A model generated the notes under the pieces. That model had not been told where the DNA came from. It searched no databases and worked only from the letters and a program-made list of their open reading frames with translations. Shown here one piece after another: positions 7,847 through 16,709 of a stretch of DNA of 64,000 nt. Source of the stretch: Campylobacteraceae bacterium (GTDB taxonomy: Bacteria > Campylobacterota > Campylobacteria > Campylobacterales > Campylobacteraceae); assembly GCA_900753405.1 (NCBI GenBank), contig CAADYZ010000019.1:1-64000 (forward strand). The letters run 5' to 3'. How positions within the stretch are numbered: position 1 is the stretch's first letter; every line of letters starts with the position of its first letter. Both the position numbers and the translations under genes were made by a program.

Positions 7847-9015
7847 TTTACGCGTTTTTAGTTTTGGTTTGGGCTATACATTTTGCACTCAGCCTAACCC
7901 AAATCCACCACATTAACAACCTTGTCAAAACCGAATTTGACTCACCATCGCGCGAATTTGCCGACTACGAGCTTGCAAAGCAGAAATTTAGCCTCTTTAA
8001 CGGCGTTTTTGAGCTGGTTTTAAGCCTCTTTTGGCTGCTTTTTGGCTTCAAACTTCTCAGCCTTTTTGACGCCTCGCTGTTCTCTCAAACACTTGCGGTG
8101 TGCGGTTTTCTAGCCCTAAACGCCCTACTTTTGTTGCCGTTTGAGTATTACTCAACCTTTAAAATCGAAGGCAAATTCGACCTCAACAAAACAACCAAAA
8201 AGACATTTTGCGCCGACTTTGCCAAAAAGTCGTTGCTTTTTGTGCTTTTCGTTCCGCCTCTTGTCGCGGCGTTTTTAGCCTTTTTTAATAACGCAAATAC
8301 GCTTTGGTGGGTTTATGCAAGCCTTGCGTGCGTGGGGATTTTGCTCCTTTTAAACACCCTCGCTCCGCTGTTTATGGCGCTGTTTTTTAACAAAATCACC
8401 CCTTTGCAAGACGCGGAGTTAAACGCCAAAATCTCACGCCTCTTTCAAACCAACAACATTCCACTCAGTGGCATTTTTGTCTGTGACGCAAGCAAACGCA
8501 GCAAGAAGCTAAACGCCTATTTTAGCGGCGTTGGCAAGACGCGCAAAGTCGTGCTTTTTGACACGCTTTTAACCAGCCTTAACCACGACCAACTCCTAGC
8601 CGTCATCGCCCACGAGCTAGGACATCTCAAACACCACGACATCGCAAAACGAGTCGCCCTCGTCTCACTCCTCATCTTCGCCTCGTTCGCCTGCCTAGCC
8701 AACATCCCGCCAAGCTTTTTGTCCTCAGCCAACCTGCCGAGCAACGCAACTGGCGTTTTGCTCTTTTTGCTGGTTTTTGCGTCAAGTTTTTTGAGCATTT
8801 TCCTGCCGCTACTCAGCGTCCTCTCGCGCAAAGCAGAATTTGGCGCAGACGAGTTTAGCGCCAAAAACGGCTACGCTGAGGCGCTTTGTCAAGCCCTTGA
8901 AAAACTCAGCGAAAAAAACAAGTCGTTTGCCCACTCAAACGAGATCTACTCGTGGTTTTACCACTCGCACCCAAGTGTCGCTCAGCGAATTTCGCATTTA
9001 CAGAGGCGCAGATGA
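7843..9015 (+). CDS. M48 family metallopeptidase (Ste24/CAAX protease-like)
   Basis: A 390-residue membrane zinc protease. The active-site motif is HELGHLKHHD, followed by a further glutamate in the SRKAEFGADEFSAK segment, as in M48A enzymes. Several hydrophobic segments lie both before and after the motif. It starts inside the ATGA overlap with the NSS transporter and ends in another ATGA overlap with prmC. One copy of the dispersed motif (7924-7942) is coding and gives VKTEFDSP. The true substrate in bacteria of this family is mostly unknown. Confidence 0.87.
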   Translation: MIYAFLVLVWAIHFALSLTQIHHINNLVKTEFDSPSREFADYELAKQKFSLFNGVFELVLSLFWLLFGFKLLSLFDASLFSQTLAVCGFLALNALLLLPFEYYSTFKIEGKFDLNKTTKKTFCADFAKKSLLFVLFVPPLVAAFLAFFNNANTLWWVYASLACVGILLLLNTLAPLFMALFFNKITPLQDAELNAKISRLFQTNNIPLSGIFVCDASKRSKKLNAYFSGVGKTRKVVLFDTLLTSLNHDQLLAVIAHELGHLKHHDIAKRVALVSLLIFASFACLANIPPSFLSSANLPSNATGVLLFLLVFASSFLSIFLPLLSVLSRKAEFGADEFSAKNGYAEALCQALEKLSEKNKSFAHSNEIYSWFYHSHPSVAQRISHLQRRR

Positions 9016-9893
9016 AAGTTTGCGAGGCATTGAAGCTTGCAAAAAGCGAATTTGGCACAGCGTTGGCATGGGAAATGTTGCAGTTTAGCCAAAACAAAAA
9101 CCGCGAAGAACTGTTTTTGTCGCTTGACAAACCGCTTGAAAACCAAGAGGCTTTCAACGAAGTTTTCACGCGTTACAAAAGGGGCGAACCGCTTGAATAC
9201 ATCACCCGCAAAGCCGAGTTTTTCACGCGGGAATTTTTCGTTGAAAGCGGAGTTTTGATCCCGCGTGTGGAGACGGAGATTTTGGTGCAAAAGTGTTTGC
9301 AAATCAAATTTGATTTTGACAATTTTCGCCCCGCAACCCGCCGTTTTCAACACCCACTTAAAATCGCCGAGATCGGCATCGGCAGTGGAGTTATCTCACT
9401 CACACTTGCTTTGGAGTTTGCTAAAATGGGCGTGAAGTGCGACATTTACGCAACCGACATCAGCCCCAAAGCCTTGCAAGTCGCCTCAAAAAACGCGCTA
9501 AAACTTGGCTTTACGCAGAGCAGTCAAGGGCTTTTTGAGTTTGAAAATCTCGCGGCGCTCAGGCTAAAACAGGGCGAGTTTTACGCGCAAAATGACGAAA
9601 TTTTTGACCTTAGCGTCTCAAATCCGCCCTACATCCAAGAGGGTTACCCGATCGACTTATGGGTAAAAAGCGAGCCAAAAGAGGCACTTTTTGGCGGCGT
9701 GAAAGGAGACGAAGTCTTAAAACAAATCATCCTTCTAGCCCAAAAAAACAGCAAGTTTTTAGCAGTTGAGATGGGTTATGACCAAAAACAAAGTTTAGTA
9801 AAAGAGTGTGAAACTCACGGCTTTGCGGCGGAATTTTTTAACGATTTAGCTGGGCTTAACCGCGGCTTTGTCGCAAGAAATTTAAACCTGTGA
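9012..9893 (+). CDS. prmC: Release factor glutamine N5-methyltransferase
   Basis: A 293-residue SAM-dependent methyltransferase that methylates the GGQ glutamine of release factors RF1 and RF2. It shows EYITRKAEFFTREFFV, IPRVETEILVQ, the SAM loop EIGIGSGVISLTLA and the catalytic NPPY in SNPPYIQEGYP. The start chosen is the ATG overlapping the previous stop (MKVCEALKLAKSEFG); the longer frame from 8952 lies inside the upstream gene. A motif copy at 9299-9322 falls in the linker before the SAM domain and encodes the IKFDFDNF segment. Confidence 0.93.
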   Translation: MKVCEALKLAKSEFGTALAWEMLQFSQNKNREELFLSLDKPLENQEAFNEVFTRYKRGEPLEYITRKAEFFTREFFVESGVLIPRVETEILVQKCLQIKFDFDNFRPATRRFQHPLKIAEIGIGSGVISLTLALEFAKMGVKCDIYATDISPKALQVASKNALKLGFTQSSQGLFEFENLAALRLKQGEFYAQNDEIFDLSVSNPPYIQEGYPIDLWVKSEPKEALFGGVKGDEVLKQIILLAQKNSKFLAVEMGYDQKQSLVKECETHGFAAEFFNDLAGLNRGFVARNLNL

Positions 9894-9907
9894 AACGGCA
9901 AGCGAAT

Positions 9908-9933
9908 TGTTAAAATCAAATTTGATTTTAACA
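9908..9933. terminator. Perfect 26-bp palindrome downstream of prmC
   Basis: The sequence is an exact palindrome with arms TGTTAAAATC and GATTTTAACA around AAATTT, 15 bases after the prmC stop. It is an expanded copy of the dispersed motif and could act as a transcript-end hairpin. Confidence 0.5.
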
Positions 9934-10051
9934 GTTTTAAATTTTCAAAGACTTTGCGATAAAGGTTTTACCCGTAAGTATTGGCAACCAACCCGTCTTG
10001 CGATTGTAAAAGTAATGCTTAACCTACACTTTTACACTAGTAAAAGTGCCT

Positions 10052-10080
10052 AAATTTTCAAAGCAACGCTTTGAAAATTT
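10052..10080. terminator. 13-bp stem hairpin with AAC loop
   Basis: AAATTTTCAAAGC, AAC, GCTTTGAAAATTT form a perfect stem. A near-identical hairpin recurs at 40750-40778, downstream of lon, and a looser one at 13325-13357, downstream of recG. All three sit just before the structured repeat, suggesting a shared transcript-end module. Confidence 0.5.
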
Positions 10081-10140
10081 TATTCCAAAACTTGAAAAAC
10101 CAACGCTTAAAATTGTCAAAACCAAATTTAATTTTTCCTG

Positions 10141-10296
10141 TTTTGAATTTTTGGAGGCTTTGCGAGGTTAAATTTTCTTTCAAAGGGGGATAAGGGGGCT
10201 TGAATTGCGAAGTCGCTCCCCTTATCCCCCTTTGATCCCCCAATCCCCCGACCACACGCTTCTAAGGTTGCGTAAAAACTGATCGTTTTTACGATT
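10141..10296 (+). repeat. Structured repeat, copy A
   Basis: A perfect 17-bp stem pairs 10181-10197 (CAAAGGGGGATAAGGGG) with 10218-10234, with the loop GCTTGAATTGCGAAGTCGCT. It is followed by the conserved strings CAATCCCCCGACCACACGCT and TCTAAGGTTGCGTAAAA and a terminal hairpin around 10271-10295. Copies B and C share the loop and the 3' strings, but the stem differs with compensating changes. It is located between convergent genes prmC and thiD. Confidence 0.8.
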
Positions 10297-10400
10297 GATT
10301 TAATATTTTGCAAAAACCAAATTTGGTTTTAACAACCGCAAACTAGCAACCAAAAATCTCGGTGAGAATTTCGCTGCTCTAAAACCGCCAACTCGCCTTT

Positions 10401-11192
10401 TTAAAGCGGCGGGATGTTGAAGTAATGGTCAATCGCCCCGCATCCGTGTCCGACTTTAATGTCGCTTTTAAGCGCGGTGGCAACGAAGTTTTTGGCGTTT
10501 TGCACGGCTTGGACGAGGTCTTTGCCATTTGCGAGGTTGCAGGCGATGGCAGACGAGAGCGTGCAGCCTGTGCCGTGCGTGTTTTTGGTGGAGATTTTGC
10601 TAGCTGAAAAGACGCTAAAACTCCCTTCGTAAAAAAGCACATCCGTTGCGTCATTTTCGCCCAAATGCCCGCCTTTGATCAACACTGCTGTATTGTATTT
10701 CTCGCCAAGTTCGCGCGCTGCTTGCTGCATATCCTCGATATCCTCAATCTCTCCATCCACCAAAACTTGCGCCTCGTTGATGTTTGGTGTGATGATCTTT
10801 GAGAGGCTAAAAAGCTCCTCTTTTAAAACCGCGATCGCCTCAGTTTGGATGAGTTTTCCGCCGCTAGTTGCAACCATAACTGGGTCTAGGACGATGTTTT
10901 TAGCGCCCAAGTCTGAGAGCAAGCCAGCGACACAAGAGGCGATCTGCGCGTTTGAGATCATCCCGATCTTCACCGCGTCAGGCACGATGTCTTCAAAGCA
11001 AGCGCGCATTTGCGCCTCGACAAACTCTGGCGCAACATCACTCACACCATAAACGCCCATCGTGTTTTGCGCCGTGAGCGCGGTGATGACGCTTAGGGCG
11101 TAGAGTTTGTGGGCGGTGATGGTTTTGATGTCGGCTTGGACACCCGCCCCGCCACTGCAATCACTACCCGCGATCGTCAAAACTTTCTTCAT
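10401..11192 (-). CDS. thiD: Hydroxymethylpyrimidine/phosphomethylpyrimidine kinase
   Basis: A 263-residue ribokinase-fold enzyme that phosphorylates HMP and HMP-P for thiamine synthesis. Features are TIAGSDCSGGAGVQADIKT at the N-terminus, ALTAQNTMGVYGV, DPVMVATSGGKL and the anion-hole/catalytic motif THGTGCTLSSAIACNLA. It functionally complements TenA, which salvages the same pyrimidine. I saw no THI-box-like leader in the short upstream gap to recG. Confidence 0.95.
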   Translation of the reverse strand: MKKVLTIAGSDCSGGAGVQADIKTITAHKLYALSVITALTAQNTMGVYGVSDVAPEFVEAQMRACFEDIVPDAVKIGMISNAQIASCVAGLLSDLGAKNIVLDPVMVATSGGKLIQTEAIAVLKEELFSLSKIITPNINEAQVLVDGEIEDIEDMQQAARELGEKYNTAVLIKGGHLGENDATDVLFYEGSFSVFSASKISTKNTHGTGCTLSSAIACNLANGKDLVQAVQNAKNFVATALKSDIKVGHGCGAIDHYFNIPPL

Positions 11193-11317
11193 AACGCTCC
11201 TTAAAGTTGAAAATTTAGTAAAAAACGGCTACTATTTTAGTGATTTTTTTTCAAAAGACTCTTAAAATCAAATTTGAAAAAATTTTGTGTGTAAAAATTT
11301 CACAAAAAAGGCAAAAA

Positions 11318-13264
11318 ATGTTTAAATTTCCACCAAAAAGCCGTGAAAAACTCAGCCAAATCGGCGTCTTTTCACTGCTGGATTTAGCACTTTTGATGCC
11401 AAAAAGTTTTGACGACACAACGCTTTGTCTCACCCCGTCAAGCGGGCAATGCACGGTTGAAATTCTAGTCGAAGGACACGCCAGCAAAGGGGCGAATCTA
11501 CTCGTTGTAAGTGCTAAAAACCTCTCGTGGAAATGTCCTGTGAGAGTGGTGATTTTCAACGCTAAAAGCTGGCACTACGCCGTCTTTCGCGGCGGGGCAA
11601 AACTGCTCATTAGCGCGAATGCGGAGTTTAAGTTTGGCGTGTGGCAATTCACCAACCCGCGCGTACTAAAAAGTTTAGGCAAATTTGAAATTCACTTCAA
11701 CCAAGCGCTCAAAGACGCGGAGATTTGTGCTCTTAAAGAGGAGTTTTTGACCTCGCAAAACTTGCAAAACGAAGGGCTTAGTGAAGATGAAGCGGCGCGG
11801 CTTTTGTTTTTGAACCAAAACTCGCCTCAAAGCGTGAAAGTCGCCACAAACTTAGTTGCAAACAGCGAGTTTTTAGCTCTTTTGAAGTTTGTTGAGGCTT
11901 ATAACTACGCCCTAAAACTCGCCACAAAACGCAAGGTTTTTGCCGCCCCAAAAACTCAGCTTCGCAACATCCAAAACTGGCTTGACAACCTACCCTTCAA
12001 GCCAACTAGCGACCAGCTTGCGGCGATTGCGCAGATCCGCGCCGACTTTGCCTCGCCAAACGCTGCTAGGCGCGTGGTGATGGGCGATGTTGGGAGTGGG
12101 AAGACGCTTGTGATGCTCTCAGCAGCACTAAGTTTGACTCCGCAAAAAAGCGTGTTGATGGTGCCGACTTCGGTTTTGGCAGAACAGATTTTTGCTGAGG
12201 CAAAACGGCTGCTGCCAAAGGAGATGAAGGTCGCACTTCTCACCTCGCCAAAGGGCAGAAAAACCCAAAGTGACCTTAGCGAATTTGACCTTATAATCGG
12301 CACGCACGCGCTTTTGTGGGCGACTCTTCCGCCGTGTGTGCTTGTGATGGTGGATGAGCAGCACAAATTCGGCTCAGCCCAACGAAACAAGATTGCCCAG
12401 CTCGCAAACCCAAAGCAAACCACCGAAAAAGAGGCGAGTTTAGAGGCGGAGTTTGAGTTAAATTCGAATTTGACAAATTCGCAAAGCCAAAATGAGGCGG
12501 CAAGTGGGCGTCCTCTTGCGGTTGCGCCGCATTTTTTGCAGTTTAGCGCAACGCCAATTCCGCGCACGCTTGCGTTGATGCAGAACAATTTTGTGAGTTT
12601 TAGCTTCCTAAAAGAGATCCCGTTTGAGAAAAAAATCCACACAAAAGTGATCCAAAGCAAAGACTTTCCTGCGCTTTTGGAGCATTTAAAGCGCGAGTTT
12701 GAAGCATCTCGACAAGCCATCGTGGTCTATCCGCTTGTCGAGGAGAGTAAGTCGCAAAACGCCGCGCACTACCAAAGTTTGCTGCAAGTCGCCGACTTTT
12801 GGCAGCAGCAGTTTGACGGCGTTTTTCTCACGCACGGCAAGGACAAACAAAAAGGCGATGTGCTGCAAAAATTCCGTGACGAGGGCAACTTGCTTCTTGC
12901 GACAACGCTGGTTGAAGTCGGAATTTCGCTGCCGCGTTTAAGCACGATCGTCATTGTCGGGGCGGAGCGTTTGGGGCTTGCGAGTTTGCACCAGCTGCGC
13001 GGGCGCGTTGGGCGAAACGGCGGCGAGGGTTGGGCGTTTTTATTCACCAAACTGAAAACCATCCCACAACGGCTAAAAGAGTTCGCCGCCACGCTTGATG
13101 GCTTTGAGATCGCCCGTCTTGACCTTGCCAATCGCAAAGGCGGGGATGTGCTTGACGGCAGCGTGCAACACGGCGAGCAGTTTAGCTGGTTTGATCTTGC
13201 AAACGACGAAGAGGTCGCCCGCCAAGCTAGCCTTCGAGTTGCGAGTTTTAAGCCTTTGAGTTGA
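11318..13264 (+). CDS. recG: ATP-dependent DNA helicase RecG
   Basis: A 648-residue helicase that remodels stalled forks and Holliday junctions. Motifs in order: a wedge/OB region, GDVGSGKTLVML (Walker A), VMVDEQHKFG (DEQH), SATPIPRTLALM, TTLVEVGISLP and HQLRGRVGRNGGEG. The start is placed at the ATG giving MFKFPPKSREKLSQIG; the longer frame from 11240 lacks family support. Between DEQH and the SATPIPRT motif there is an extra low-complexity linker (EKEASLEAEFELNSNLTNSQ) that contains a motif copy at 12457-12474. Confidence 0.94.
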   Translation: MFKFPPKSREKLSQIGVFSLLDLALLMPKSFDDTTLCLTPSSGQCTVEILVEGHASKGANLLVVSAKNLSWKCPVRVVIFNAKSWHYAVFRGGAKLLISANAEFKFGVWQFTNPRVLKSLGKFEIHFNQALKDAEICALKEEFLTSQNLQNEGLSEDEAARLLFLNQNSPQSVKVATNLVANSEFLALLKFVEAYNYALKLATKRKVFAAPKTQLRNIQNWLDNLPFKPTSDQLAAIAQIRADFASPNAARRVVMGDVGSGKTLVMLSAALSLTPQKSVLMVPTSVLAEQIFAEAKRLLPKEMKVALLTSPKGRKTQSDLSEFDLIIGTHALLWATLPPCVLVMVDEQHKFGSAQRNKIAQLANPKQTTEKEASLEAEFELNSNLTNSQSQNEAASGRPLAVAPHFLQFSATPIPRTLALMQNNFVSFSFLKEIPFEKKIHTKVIQSKDFPALLEHLKREFEASRQAIVVYPLVEESKSQNAAHYQSLLQVADFWQQQFDGVFLTHGKDKQKGDVLQKFRDEGNLLLATTLVEVGISLPRLSTIVIVGAERLGLASLHQLRGRVGRNGGEGWAFLFTKLKTIPQRLKEFAATLDGFEIARLDLANRKGGDVLDGSVQHGEQFSWFDLANDEEVARQASLRVASFKPLS

Positions 13265-13765
13265 GAGCGGTAAAACCTCGCGCGAGTAGTTTTAAGCTTT
13301 TGACTTTAAGGCAGCGAGGGTAGTAATTTTCAAACGCCAAAAGCGCATTTGAAAATTGACAAATCCAAAACCGCCAACCACGCCAAGAAACTGCCAAAAT
13401 AAACTTTGAAACTCCACAAATTTTTAAACCAAATTCGGTTTTTACAAGCTTGTCAAAATGTTAAAAGCAAATTTGGTTTTTGCAGTTTTCAATTTTCGGA
13501 AGTTTTGCAATTTATTTTTTCTTCAAAGGCGGACTTGCGGGGCTTGAATGGCAACTTGCTCCCGCAAATCCGCCTTTAAAAATCCCCCAATCCCGACCAC
13601 ACGCTTCTAAGGTTGCGTAAAAGCTAAATTTGGTTTTTACGATTGACTAAACAAATCTGCAAAGCTTTGTTTTACTGATTTAACTATTTTGCAAAAACCA
13701 AATTTGATTTTGACAATGCAACTAATTGCGTAAAATTTACCTGCGTTTTGCGAAAAGTCTCGCGT
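13265..13765. other. 501-bp convergent intergenic region with structured repeat B
   Basis: Lies between the recG and mcrC 3' ends. It contains an inverted repeat AATTTTCAAA (13325-13334) with TTTGAAAATT (13348-13357), motif copies at 13425-13445, 13461-13483, 13623-13640 and 13691-13713, and structured repeat B. No gene is supported. Confidence 0.8.
13486..13645 (+). repeat. Structured repeat, copy B
   Basis: Stem arms AAAGGCGGACTTGCGGG (13525-13541) and CCCGCAAATCCGCCTTT (13561-13577) pair with one mismatch. The loop GCTTGAATGGCAACTTGCT resembles copies A and C. CAATCCCGACCACACGCTTC and AAGGTTGCGTAAAA follow. The terminal hairpin loop seen in copy A is replaced here by a copy of the dispersed motif (CTAAATTTGGTTTTTACG). 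Confidence 0.8.
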
Positions 13766-15097
13766 TCAAAGCAGGTCAAAAAAATAAATTCGCAAAGTAA
13801 TGTCTCGTTTTTGACGCGCTTTTTTGACTTCGCCACGCGACTTTGCGCACTCTTTTTGTTCTGCGCCAAATTCCAACTTGGCTTTGTAGGTAAATTTGTA
13901 GCCGCCTTTGTAGTCACAAGTTTGAATTTTTGGATAAATCAAACACCCTTGGCGGCACGCATATTTGCTTAAATACGCAAAGATTTGATACAAATCGCTT
14001 TGCGAAATGCTAAAATTCTTGGCTTCATCAACGCTTAAAATTTTCCATTTCACATCAGCGATAATTTTTGGCGAATTTTCAAGTTTGGTGTCAGCCTTGT
14101 CGTAAATGACTAAGTCAGGCTTAATTTTAAACTTGTCACCCTGCATAAGAAATTTGCGCCCGTCTTGGGCTTTGACAATGTGATTTGTCAGCCTCTTTTT
14201 CAAATGCCACGCCACAAAGCTTTCAAAAAGTTCGTTCATATCAAAAAGCAGCGCAAAGGCATTTTGGCTACCTTGATAAGCGGTAAAAGTTGGTTTTTTG
14301 AGAAAAATTTTACACCACAAAAGAATAAGTTCATAAGCCTTAAAATGCCTTAAATTCACGCATTTTGCAAAATCTAAGTCAAAATTTTGACTTGGGCTAA
14401 TCTCGTCAAAAACAAAGCGACTTTGCATAATTCTAGCGTTTGTTTTGGTGCTAAAATTACGCGTGCTTAAAAGCAAAAGCGTGGATTTGATGAGTTTGTT
14501 TGGAGCTATGTCGCTACTAAATTCATCGCTTGCGGTGAAAAATCTCTCTTTGTGAGTAAAATTTTGCTTTAAATTTTGCGTGAAAAGTAGCTTGCCTTTT
14601 AAGAATTTGCGGTTTTGCTCGCACTCTATATAATCGCTTTTTAAGCCCTTTTTGATAAGCGTTTCAAGCTCGTTTAAAAACATAATAACAAAAATTTCAA
14701 GCAAGTGTGCGTTTTGTGTTTTTAGGTTTGAAATGTGGCTTTGTTTGAAAGGCGAATTTTTAAGGGTTTTAAGCATTTTTAGCAAAAGGTTTTTTGCCTC
14801 GTTGATTTTACCTTGGTGCGTTTCAAACCCTTCATTTTCATTTGCCGTGCGAAAAGTTTTGGGTAAAATTTCTAAACAAAATCCGCGTTTAGTTTGGATA
14901 AGCCCGACATAATTTCGCGCTCTAAGGCGGTTTTTGCCATAAGAGTTTAAAAAGATGTGGTTGCCTTTTTCGTCAGCAAAGGCTTTTAACTCGGCAAAAA
15001 CTGCCTTTGCCTCGCTTTTGCTAGCAACAACTCGCTCAATCTCACCTACACCAAAACTCTGCCACTCAGACACACAAAGGGTTTGGTTTTTACTCAT
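13766..15097 (-). CDS. mcrC: McrC-type 5-methylcytosine restriction subunit
   Basis: A 443-residue McrC-family protein, the nuclease partner of McrB in cleavage of modified DNA. The C-terminal PD-(D/E)xK region is visible as KIKPDLVIYDKAD followed by KIIADVKWKIL. The N-terminal half includes FLNSYGKNRLRARNYVGLIQ. I place the start at the ATG at 15095-15097 (MSKNQTLCVSEWQSFG), which overlaps the mcrB stop by eight bases; the longer frame to 15208 lies wholly inside mcrB. mcrC itself looks intact. No full copy of the dispersed motif was found in it. Confidence 0.85.
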   Translation of the reverse strand: MSKNQTLCVSEWQSFGVGEIERVVASKSEAKAVFAELKAFADEKGNHIFLNSYGKNRLRARNYVGLIQTKRGFCLEILPKTFRTANENEGFETHQGKINEAKNLLLKMLKTLKNSPFKQSHISNLKTQNAHLLEIFVIMFLNELETLIKKGLKSDYIECEQNRKFLKGKLLFTQNLKQNFTHKERFFTASDEFSSDIAPNKLIKSTLLLLSTRNFSTKTNARIMQSRFVFDEISPSQNFDLDFAKCVNLRHFKAYELILLWCKIFLKKPTFTAYQGSQNAFALLFDMNELFESFVAWHLKKRLTNHIVKAQDGRKFLMQGDKFKIKPDLVIYDKADTKLENSPKIIADVKWKILSVDEAKNFSISQSDLYQIFAYLSKYACRQGCLIYPKIQTCDYKGGYKFTYKAKLEFGAEQKECAKSRGEVKKARQKRDITLRIYFFDLL

Positions 15098-16562
15098 TTT
15101 CGTTAGATTCGTTTGAATCTTTTGATTGATAGATTGTGATAAAAGTTTGGCTATTCCACAAGTGAAAATCTGCAATCTCATACACGACTTTTTCACTATC
15201 CACTTCATCGTTAAATTTACCCAAAAAGTTAGGTTTTGGCTTTGGTTTAATCATTTGATTATCATTTAGCACGACTTGGATTTTCTTGTAATCATCATAA
15301 AAATACTCCTGCAAAAGCGGGATGATTTTGTGTTTGAAAACTTGTTGCAACTCGCTCAAAGAATTCACATTAATGAAAAACGAATGTCCTATGGTATGCT
15401 CTCTATCAAGCAAAAACTCGATCCTCGCGTTCATACATTTTAACAAAGTTTGCAAATTCACGCCTTCGCAATTTTTGCTTATATTTTCATTATCCCACTC
15501 AGGCATCATCTCCACAAACTCAAACCGCCTACGCAAAGCCGTGTCAAGCAAGGCTATGCTTCTATCAGCCGTGTTCATCGTGCCGATTATGTAGAGATTT
15601 TTAGGCACACCAAAGCCCTTGCCGCCGTCAAATTCGTTTGTGCTATACGGCAACGAGAGGCGCAACTCCTCATCAGCACCTATCCTTTTGCTCGGCTCGA
15701 TAAGCGTGATAAGCTCACCAAAAATCTTACTGATATTCCCGCGATTAATCTCATCGATGATAAGAATGTATGGTTTTAGTTTGACTTCGCTAATGGCTTG
15801 ATTTTGTGGTTTATAAGATTTTTCAAATTCAGCTATTTTTTTAAAAATTTCAAAATAATAAATTGCATTTCCGTGCCATTTTGATTGCGATTCAAGTTTG
15901 GGCTTAATGTCTCGGTAGCTTTTTATGACGCCGCTTTTAAAACTAGCGTAATCTCGCAAAATGATATCTTTTGAGAGACTTTGCATAGACTCTGCGCCCT
16001 CAACACCCACAAATAACGACCTGCCTTCGCCATTGTCTAGCCTGTATATTTTTCTAATGGTCATTTTACTATTTGGTATTTTCAAAGCAGGGTCATCAAA
16101 TTCCGCCTCATTTAGCTTTCGCTCCACAAACTCTAAATAAGCCTCAAACAGCTCTTGCAAGTCAAACTCTTGCTTGATTTGCTCTTGACTTTTTTGCGAA
16201 TTTTCTAAATTTTCTTGCGCTTTTTCACAAATTTTCTTAAAAATTCCGCTTTTGATTTCGTATTCTATTTTGCTAGATTCTGCGCCCTCGTTGAAATTTG
16301 TAAAGTTTGGCTTTATCCCCTCCACACATTCCTCGTAAGAAAAACTTTGATGAAAGGTTACAAACTCGATTTGTCCATTTTGGCGAAATTCGTCAAATTT
16401 AGCCTTTAATTCCGCCCTGCTTTTGCCCTGCGTTTCAACACCCAAAATCTCCAAAGCCTTATCAATCGTGCTGTAAGTTTTGCCTGTGCCCGGCGGTCCG
16501 TAAAGGATTTGATTTAAAGGCGGATTTTTGGCGATTTTGGTTTATGTGTTGTAATTTGGCAT
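15090..16562 (-). pseudogene. mcrB: McrB-type AAA+ GTPase, interrupted by an in-frame stop at codon 7
   Basis: From the ATG at 16560-16562 (preceded by AAGGAACAAAAA) the frame reads MPNYNT, then TAA at 16542-16544, then TKIAKNPPLNQILYGPPGTG continuously. Walker A is GPPGTGKTY, Walker B and its extension are ILIIDEINRGNISKIFGEL, and the McrB signature is TMNTADRSIALLDTALRRRF. No ATG, GTG or TTG lies between the stop and Walker A; the first is a TTG at 16454, which would delete the P-loop. The gene is therefore broken by a single nonsense codon, starts at an unusual codon, or carries a sequence error. It lacks a large N-terminal DNA-recognition domain. Confidence 0.8.
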
Positions 16563-16709
16563 TTTTTGTTCCTTGTGAGTTTAATTTAAAGTTGATGTAA
16601 TTTTCAAAATTCTCCGCTTGTTCTTAGGTGATAACTCTTTGCAAAAACCAAATTTGATTTTGACAAGCGGTGAGTGCCGAGCAACAAGCCCAAAGCCACG
16701 CAGCAAAGG

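Larger units (their letters stand above)
9894..10400. other. 507-bp convergent intergenic region with motif copies, hairpins and structured repeat A
   Basis: Between the prmC and thiD 3' ends there is no credible gene. It holds a perfect 26-bp palindrome (9908-9933), a 9-bp stem hairpin (10027-10048), a 13-bp stem hairpin with loop AAC (10052-10080), motif copies at 10114-10136 and 10310-10333, and structured repeat A (10141-10296). Short frames at 10058-10313 only read through these repeats. Confidence 0.8.

Noticed and set aside
10058..10313. Minus-strand ORFs of 61-65 codons
   Set aside because: They read through hairpins and structured repeat A, with no ribosome binding site or protein-like sequence.
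11193..11317. TPP riboswitch before thiD
   Set aside because: The gap to recG is short and I see no CUGAGA-type conserved elements; the thiD leader is only a few dozen bases.
15098..15208. Longer mcrC start at 15208
   Set aside because: The extra 37 codons are inside the mcrB 3' end, and the ATG at 15097 gives the natural overlap start.
13265..16709. McrBC locus as part of a transposon
   Set aside because: No transposase, integrase or clear terminal repeats flank it; structured repeat B is on one side only.
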